DNA of 64,000 nucleotides from an uncultured Clostridia bacterium (lineage in GTDB: Bacteria; Bacillota; Clostridia; Christensenellales; CAG-138), in contig CAMKES010000002.1 of the NCBI GenBank assembly GCA_946411635.1, positions 322,585 to 386,584 on the forward strand, read 5' to 3'. The notes under the pieces are model-generated. The model was not told where the DNA came from. It saw only the letters and a list, made by a program, of their open reading frames with translations, and ran no database searches. The translations under genes and the position numbers were made by a program. Below are positions 58,967-64,000 of the stretch, piece by piece (position 1 is the stretch's first letter; each line of letters begins with the position of its first letter).

Positions 58967-60552
58967 ACGTTCCTCCGTTCCAAAACCGTTCCGTTCGTTC
59001 GTCCGGTGCACGCGCCGTTTTCGACCGCGGCCGTTCCGTTCACCAGCACCGTGTCGATCCCCTCCGCAAACGTCTTCGGCGCCGCAAAGGTCGCGCGCGC
59101 GTGCACGCGCTCCGGATCGAAGATCACAAGGTCCGCGTCGGCGCCGATTTCGACGCGTCCTTTTTTGATAAGCCCGTACCGGTCGGCGGGCATGCGCGTC
59201 ATCTTTTTCACCGCTTCGGCAAGCGAAAGCGACCGGCGTACGTTCACAAACCGTTCGATCACGTGCGCGCAGGTCCCGTACACGCGTGGATGCATCCGTC
59301 CGCCGGTCGGATACGTCGCGTCCGAGATCACGTACGAAAACGGCGCCCGATAGATCGCCGCGATATCGTCCTCCGCGGTGAGCCGGTCGATCATCGTGAC
59401 CGCACAGCGGTTCCGCGAAAGCAGTTCGGCGCAGAACCGCCACGGTTCCCCGTCCCCCGCCGCCTCCGCGATCGTTTTGCCGACGAGCGGCCTGTCCGCT
59501 TCGCATTTCACCGAGGCGATCTCGATGTTCTCCCAGCCGATCAGCATCGCGTAGTTGTCGTAATCCGTGCCGGTCTCAAAGCGCGCTTCGAGAACCTTCT
59601 GCGCGTCCGGATCGATCAGCCGCGCGGCGATCGCGTCCGTGCCGTCTGTCAGAAACTCCGGCGGCAGAACGTGTAATAGCTGCGTGCTGCCAGCGGTATA
59701 CGGGTACGCGTCGCACATGACGTCGAGCCCGTCCTCGCGCGCGCGGCGGATCGCTTCGAGCGCGTCGTAAACGAGCGTCCCCCACCGTTCGCGCCCGACC
59801 GCCTTCAGATGGCTGATCTCAAGCGGCACGTTGAGCGCCCTTGCAAGCGCGGCCGCCTCGTCGATCGACGGCAGCAGATTCATGGATTCCGAGCGCATAT
59901 GCACGGACAGCGGGATCTTCGTATTGCGGATCGGTTCGAGCGCGCGAACGAGCCCCGCCGTGTCGAAAAAGCATTCCGGCGCGTAGCCGAGCCCCAGCGA
60001 AACGCCGAGCGCGCCTTCGGAGAGCGTGCGTTCGAGAAGCGAGCGGATCGCGGCGTAATCGCCGTCCCCCAGGTCCCTTTGAAACCCCGCGACCGCCGCG
60101 CGGATCGTGCCGAGCCCCGCGAGCATCCCCGCGTGAAGCGGCAGCGGACGCGTTTTCAGCGCGCCGTGATAGGCGGCAAGGCTTTCGAGCGGCAGTCCTT
60201 CGATCGCGCCGGTCACCGGATACAGATACGCCGCGGTCTCCCCTGCGTGCGCGCCGAACACCGGCGCGGCGGAAAGCCCGCAGTTTCCGTTGATCACGGC
60301 CGTAAGCCCCTGCCTGAGCTCCGCGGCGCCGAATCCGTCGCGAAGGATCGCCGCGTCCGCATGACGGTGCGCGTCGACAAAGCCCGGCGCAACGACCTTT
60401 CCCGCCGCGTCGAGGATCTCTCCCGCATGCGCCGCGGACAGATCGCCGATCGCCGCGATCGAACGCCCGCGCACGCCGACGTCGGCGCGGAACGCTTCCG
60501 CCCCGCTGCCGTCAAGCACCATGCCGTTTTTGACAATACAATCAAAATCCAT
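58963..60552 (-). CDS. N-acyl-D-amino-acid deacylase (D-aminoacylase family)
   Basis: A 529-residue amidohydrolase: beta-domain start DCIVKNGMVLDGSG, metal-binding FVDAHRHAD, NGNCGLSAAP with the Cys ligand typical of D-aminoacylases, and a late DADLVIFDP segment returning to the beta domain. The family hydrolyses N-acyl-D-amino acids, possibly from peptidoglycan turnover or diet. It has its own promoter downstream of the iclR terminator and is cotranscribed with the WYL regulator. The adjacent IclR gene is a plausible regulator. Confidence 0.88.
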   Translation of the reverse strand: MDFDCIVKNGMVLDGSGAEAFRADVGVRGRSIAAIGDLSAAHAGEILDAAGKVVAPGFVDAHRHADAAILRDGFGAAELRQGLTAVINGNCGLSAAPVFGAHAGETAAYLYPVTGAIEGLPLESLAAYHGALKTRPLPLHAGMLAGLGTIRAAVAGFQRDLGDGDYAAIRSLLERTLSEGALGVSLGLGYAPECFFDTAGLVRALEPIRNTKIPLSVHMRSESMNLLPSIDEAAALARALNVPLEISHLKAVGRERWGTLVYDALEAIRRAREDGLDVMCDAYPYTAGSTQLLHVLPPEFLTDGTDAIAARLIDPDAQKVLEARFETGTDYDNYAMLIGWENIEIASVKCEADRPLVGKTIAEAAGDGEPWRFCAELLSRNRCAVTMIDRLTAEDDIAAIYRAPFSYVISDATYPTGGRMHPRVYGTCAHVIERFVNVRRSLSLAEAVKKMTRMPADRYGLIKKGRVEIGADADLVIFDPERVHARATFAAPKTFAEGIDTVLVNGTAAVENGACTGRTNGTVLERRNV

Positions 60553-60571
60553 CGCCTGTTCCTCTGCCGCT

Positions 60572-60600
60572 ATTCTATCACGTCCCCACCCGCCTTGCAA
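60572..60600 (-). promoter_or_regulatory. sigma-A promoter of the D-aminoacylase-WYL unit
   Basis: Minus strand: TTGCAA (60600-60595), 17-nt spacer, TAGAAT (60577-60572), then a CAGAGGAAC SD before the ATG at 60552. Confidence 0.78.
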
Positions 60601-60615
60601 TCCCGTTTATGGGAT
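60600..60615. promoter_or_regulatory. Inverted repeat at the D-aminoacylase -35, candidate IclR operator
   Basis: ATCCC-N6-GGGAT, touching the -35 box on its upstream side. IclR-type regulators often bind short imperfect palindromes near promoters, and an iclR gene lies 40 bp away. Evidence is position and symmetry only. Confidence 0.4.
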
Positions 60616-60616
60616 A

Positions 60617-60646
60617 ACAAAAAAGGCCCTCCCGATCGGGAGGGTC
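60617..60646 (-). terminator. Terminator after iclR
   Basis: An 18-bp perfect palindrome (CCCTCCCGATCGGGAGGG) extended by two pairs, then TTTTTTG on the minus strand. Confidence 0.92.
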
Positions 60647-60655
60647 TTGATCCGT

Positions 60656-61429
60656 TCAATTGTTCCGGTATCCCAGCGCTTCGGAAAGCGCCGCGGCGGT
60701 CTTTCGGACCTCGGCGGTCGCGGCGCGGAACTCGTCCGAGTCGACGCGGCGGAACATGCCGATGAGACCCAAAGCGTAGCGGACCGCGCTCTTATGGTCG
60801 CGGATCGGCGCGGCGACGCCGCGGATGCCGACCTTGAACTCGCCGTTTTCGATCGCGTATCCGTTCTCGCGAACGGTCCGAAGCTCTCCGATCAGCGTGT
60901 CCGCGTCGGTAACGGTGTGCGGCGTAAACGGCTGCGCGTGCGTCGATACGATCTTCCGGACGCTCGCGTCCGGAAGCGCGGACAACAGCACCTTGCCCTG
61001 CGCCGTGCAGAACGACGGCAGGTGCGCGCCGGTCTCGGACACGACGTGAAAGCCGCTGTCCGGCTCCGCGTGCGAAAGCACCAGCGCTTCGCCGCGGTCG
61101 AGCATCGAAAGCGACGCCGATTCGTTCGCCGCGGCCGTGAGCAGGCGCATCGGCTCCTCGGCAAGCGTGATGATATTGCGCGTGGTCTGCACCGCGCTGC
61201 CGTACTCGAACAGCCGCACGCCGAGCGTATACAGCCCGGTCTCCGCGTCCTGTTCGACGAGCCCGCAGTTTCGCATCGAGCTTAAAAGCCCGTGGACCGT
61301 GCTCTTTGCCCGGCCGGTCGCCTTCGAGAGCTCGCCGAGCGACAGCGGGCGCTTTGCCTCCGCAAGCAGATCCAGAAGCTCGCACGCTTTTCCGATCGCG
61401 CGGACCGGTTCGCCGTTTCGTTCGGTCAT
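60656..61429 (-). CDS. IclR-family transcriptional regulator
   Basis: A 257-residue regulator with an N-terminal winged helix (AIGKACELLDLLAEAKRPLSLGELSKATGRAKSTVHGLLSSM) and a C-terminal effector-binding GAF-like domain (LPSFCTAQGKVLLSALPD, then FKVGIRGVAAPIRD). The family usually controls catabolic genes next to it. Its ATG overlaps the nadE stop by 4 nt, so it is transcribed from the pheT-nadE unit, while the downstream D-aminoacylase has a separate promoter with a dyad. It likely regulates that gene. Confidence 0.9.
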   Translation of the reverse strand: MTERNGEPVRAIGKACELLDLLAEAKRPLSLGELSKATGRAKSTVHGLLSSMRNCGLVEQDAETGLYTLGVRLFEYGSAVQTTRNIITLAEEPMRLLTAAANESASLSMLDRGEALVLSHAEPDSGFHVVSETGAHLPSFCTAQGKVLLSALPDASVRKIVSTHAQPFTPHTVTDADTLIGELRTVRENGYAIENGEFKVGIRGVAAPIRDHKSAVRYALGLIGMFRRVDSDEFRAATAEVRKTAAALSEALGYRNN

Positions 61430-62175
61430 GCGTCCGCGTTCGGGTCGTACGGGAAGGTCTGCATCAGCTCGAGCTTGAAGAGGTTCATCTTATGCTTGCG
61501 GTCGATCAGCGCCTTCGTTTCCGGATCGTCGATCTCACCGGTGCGGATGTAGCGGTCGAGCACGGCGTAGGTGAAGCCGAGGTTGTCCTCGTCCGTCTTG
61601 CCGCAGAGCCCGTCGCTCGGGACCTTGTGCACGAACATATCGGGAAGCCCGAGATACGTTCCCATCTCCTTGACCTCCGCAACCGTCAGCTTGCCCAGCG
61701 GACACACGTCGCCCACGGAATCGCCGTAGCGCGTGGAATAGCCGACCCAGTCCTCGGAGAGGTTGCAGGTGTTGATCACGCGGCCGTTGTACGACTGCGA
61801 CACCGCGTACAGCGTGCTCATGCGGATGCGCGGCGCAAGATTGATGTAGGACTGGTTGCTGAGCTCCACGCCCGCCGCCTGCGCCGCACGCACGACGCCG
61901 TCGTACGCGTCCTTGATGTTGACGACGTAGGAGCGGATGCCGAGATGCTGCACGAGCGCTTCGGATACGTTGATGTCGTACTGCTCGCCGTTCGGCATGA
62001 GAACGCCGATCACGCGGTCCGCGCCGAGCGCTCTGACGCACAGCGCCGCGGTGACCGAGCTGTCCTTGCCGCCGGAAATGCCGATCACGGCGTTGCAGCC
62101 GGGACCGTTTTCGTCGAACCAGTCGTTGAGCCATTTGACGAGGTCGTTCGTCACTTTTTCCACGTTGAATGCCAT
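61426..62175 (-). CDS. nadE: NH3-dependent NAD+ synthetase
   Basis: A 249-residue ATP-pyrophosphatase-fold enzyme converting nicotinate adenine dinucleotide to NAD+ with ammonia. The P-loop SGGKDSS lies at 34-40, and the conserved NTCNLSEDWVGYSTRYGDSVGD and DGLCGKTDED blocks are intact. There is no glutaminase domain, so the short ammonia-dependent form is present. It lies 12 nt after pheT and overlaps iclR by 4 nt. Confidence 0.95.
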   Translation of the reverse strand: MAFNVEKVTNDLVKWLNDWFDENGPGCNAVIGISGGKDSSVTAALCVRALGADRVIGVLMPNGEQYDINVSEALVQHLGIRSYVVNIKDAYDGVVRAAQAAGVELSNQSYINLAPRIRMSTLYAVSQSYNGRVINTCNLSEDWVGYSTRYGDSVGDVCPLGKLTVAEVKEMGTYLGLPDMFVHKVPSDGLCGKTDEDNLGFTYAVLDRYIRTGEIDDPETKALIDRKHKMNLFKLELMQTFPYDPNADA

Positions 62176-62187
62176 TGCTGTCCTCCT

Positions 62188-64000
62188 TTATACGGTGCGA
62201 AGCCGGATGTTCTTTTCCGCGAGAACGGCAAGGATGCGGTCGATATACGACTGCACCTCCGCCTTCTGGAGCGTCTTGACGGGAGACACGAACGAGAGCC
62301 GGATCGTCATGCTCTTGCCCTCCGCCTCGTAGACGTCGACGAGCGAGATGCCCGAAAGCGTCTCGTCGCGATCCGCAAAGAACGGACCCGTGACGTCCGC
62401 AAACGTGACGTCTTTGCCGACGGCGAACGAAAGGTCGATGTCGATGCCCGGGAAGCGCGACGCCTCACGGTATCTGAGCTCGTCCGCGGGAATGTCCGCA
62501 AGCGTGTCCATGTCGAGCTCGAGCGTGACGAGCGACGCTTTTTTGTCGATCTCCGCCGCGACCTCGGGATGCACGGTCGAAATCGTGCCGACCGGTTTGC
62601 CGTCCAGCACGATCGCCGCGGTGTTTGCGGGATGCTCCCAGCAGTTGACCGGCTCGACGCGCACGAACGACGCGTGCTTTCTGCGCATGTCGAACAGGAT
62701 CGACGCGATCATGTCGCGCGCGGCGAGGAACACGGTGCGTTCCTTCTCGTGCGAGAGGAGCGCGACGCCGAGCGTTCTGCGCTCGTTTGCCGTGCCGTCC
62801 TCCCTGAGGCCCTTCACGGTCCTGCCGATCTCGAACACGCCGAACGCCGGCGCGTAGAAGCGGTTCTCCTTCAGCACGGGCAGCAGCGTCTGCATCATCG
62901 CGGTCCGCAGCACCGTCGCGTCGGGGTTCATGCCGTTCAGAAGCCGCAGGTTGTCGGGAAGCGGGATCTTGAGGTCGTTGAGTTTTTTCGCGTCGCACCA
63001 GAGGTACGTATGCACCTCGTGCAGGCCGAAGCGCTTCACGAGCGCGTCCTTCATCGCCGCCTCGTCCGCCTTGACGGTCAGCGGCAGGATCGGACGCAGC
63101 GCGCTCATCGTGGTCTCGATATTGAAGTTGTCGTAGCCGTAGATGCGCGTGATCTCCTCGATGACGTCGGCCGGGATCGTGACGTCCTTCGTCGCGCGCC
63201 ACGAGGGCACCTTTACGTCAAACGCCGAACCGGTGCGGGTCACGCCGAAACCGAGACGCGTGAGCGTGTCCTCGATCTGTTCGTCGGAGATGTCGATGCC
63301 GGTGTAGCGGTCGACGAACGCCTTCGTGAAGTGCAGCTCGATCTCCGGATACCGGTACTGGTAGCAGTCGGTGTAGCGGCTTACGACCTGCGCGCCGGGG
63401 TCGATCGAAAGCAGGAGCTTTAAGAATCTGCCTGCGGCGAGCGCGCAGAGCGCCGGATCGAGCGTCTTTTCATAGCGCATGCTCGCGTCGGTGCGCAGAC
63501 CGATGCGGCTCGACGTCTTGCGGACCGAAACCGCCGAAAACGTCGCGCATTCGAGCGTGACGGAATCCGTGTCGGAAACGATCTCGCTGTTCAGACCGCC
63601 CATGACGCCCGCGACCGCGACGGGTTTGCCGTCGCTCGTGATCATCAGCGTTTCGGGATCGATCTTCCGCTCCGTGTCGTCGAGCGTCTGGAACGCGAAC
63701 GGCTCCGTAAACCGCTGCACGCCGATCGTGCCGACCATGCGCGAATCGAACGCGTGCGTCGGCTGACCGAGCTCGAGCATGACGTAATTGGTGAGGTCCG
63801 CCAGAAGCGAGATCGCGCGCATACCGCAGTAATAGAGGCGGATCTGCATATCGATCGGGCTGACCTTCTTCGTGATGCCGTCGGCGCGGATCGCGGAATA
63901 GCGATAGCACAGCTCCGGATCGATCGTGCCGAGCGGAACGGCGGGCAGCGCGTCGTACGCGGAAAGGTCCTGAAGATCCAGGGGCTTCAGCGGGCGCTTT
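62188..64000 (-). CDS. pheT: Phenylalanyl-tRNA synthetase beta subunit (N-terminus outside window)
   Basis: The visible 603 residues run off the right edge; the full protein is usually about 800. Visible parts are the end of B1, B3/B4 (the ARG-like LADLTNYVMLELGQPTHAFD and VAGVMGGLNSEI), B5 (VPSWRATKDVTIPADVIEEI), the catalytic-like B6/B7 core and the C-terminal anticodon-binding-like B8 domain (FPGIDIDLSFAVGKDVTFADV). It forms an alpha2-beta2 enzyme with PheS, charging and proofreading tRNA(Phe). The frame is open across the edge. nadE follows 12 nt after its stop. Confidence 0.96.
   Translation of the reverse strand, partial: KRPLKPLDLQDLSAYDALPAVPLGTIDPELCYRYSAIRADGITKKVSPIDMQIRLYYCGMRAISLLADLTNYVMLELGQPTHAFDSRMVGTIGVQRFTEPFAFQTLDDTERKIDPETLMITSDGKPVAVAGVMGGLNSEIVSDTDSVTLECATFSAVSVRKTSSRIGLRTDASMRYEKTLDPALCALAAGRFLKLLLSIDPGAQVVSRYTDCYQYRYPEIELHFTKAFVDRYTGIDISDEQIEDTLTRLGFGVTRTGSAFDVKVPSWRATKDVTIPADVIEEITRIYGYDNFNIETTMSALRPILPLTVKADEAAMKDALVKRFGLHEVHTYLWCDAKKLNDLKIPLPDNLRLLNGMNPDATVLRTAMMQTLLPVLKENRFYAPAFGVFEIGRTVKGLREDGTANERRTLGVALLSHEKERTVFLAARDMIASILFDMRRKHASFVRVEPVNCWEHPANTAAIVLDGKPVGTISTVHPEVAAEIDKKASLVTLELDMDTLADIPADELRYREASRFPGIDIDLSFAVGKDVTFADVTGPFFADRDETLSGISLVDVYEAEGKSMTIRLSFVSPVKTLQKAEVQSYIDRILAVLAEKNIRLRTV

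Overview
The window is about 64 kb of gene-dense, GC-rich bacterial chromosome. Gene content points to a Bacillota (Firmicutes), most likely a GC-rich anaerobic Clostridia lineage. The evidence is RNase J, RbgA, DnaD with a DnaI-type helicase loader, SpoIID, an RsfA-like factor, a Spo0A-type domain, a YlbF-family protein, a folate-dependent TrmFO, ClpQ/ClpY-type HslVU and a dockerin-bearing secreted protein. Genus cannot be fixed from the sequence. No rRNA, tRNA, CRISPR array, insertion sequence or prophage was seen.

Layout. Positions 1-9400 (minus) hold a long operon, dprA-topA-trmFO-hslV-hslU-SleB-like hydrolase-RNase J-41-aa ORF-ylbF. It starts from a strong promoter at 9376-9404. Positions 9461-16426 (minus) hold a surface-glycosylation operon of two large GT-C membrane glycosyltransferases, each with an extracytoplasmic beta-sandwich-like region, then a GtrA protein and a ComM/YifB ATPase. 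Positions 16430-19740 hold rbgA-rnhB-yraN, tdk-DUF1622 and the divergent rpsU. Positions 20246-25700 encode a 1773-residue secreted PHP-family metallohydrolase with OB-fold-like regions and a C-terminal dockerin. Positions 25797-38550 (minus) hold rpoB-rpoC-Cys-rich membrane protein, then the str operon rpsL-rpsG-fusA-tuf behind its own promoter and a structured leader.

Positions 38600-49450 carry small units, many arranged around divergent promoters: RsfA-like factor, PlsC, a Spo0A effector domain without receiver, spoIID-trmN6, dnaD-dnaI-rsmI, a PPIase-like lipoprotein, a DUF2156/nucleotidyltransferase fusion and a HAD phosphatase. Positions 49450-64000 hold a MATE transporter, a two-component operon with a membrane-anchored partner, a GH13 glucosidase, DUF1858, an RNA methyltransferase, an AT-rich XRE regulator island, D-aminoacylase-WYL, and pheT-nadE-iclR. 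pheT runs off the right edge and a seven-codon gene start lies at the left edge.

Two expression styles coexist. Many genes have sigma-A promoters (TTGNNN, 16-18 nt, TANNNT) followed by a leader with a Shine-Dalgarno (SD) site. In at least six genes (spoIID, dnaD, the HAD phosphatase, MATE, GH13 and the left-edge gene) the -10 hexamer ends only 6-9 nt before the ATG, so the predicted mRNA is leaderless or nearly so and has no SD. This is the most striking pattern in the window. Other points worth checking are the dockerin-PHP protein, the acidic tail of RpoB, the overlapping upstream ORF at rpoB, the structured str leader, the receiver-less Spo0A domain and the sigma-G-like promoter of the RsfA-like gene.
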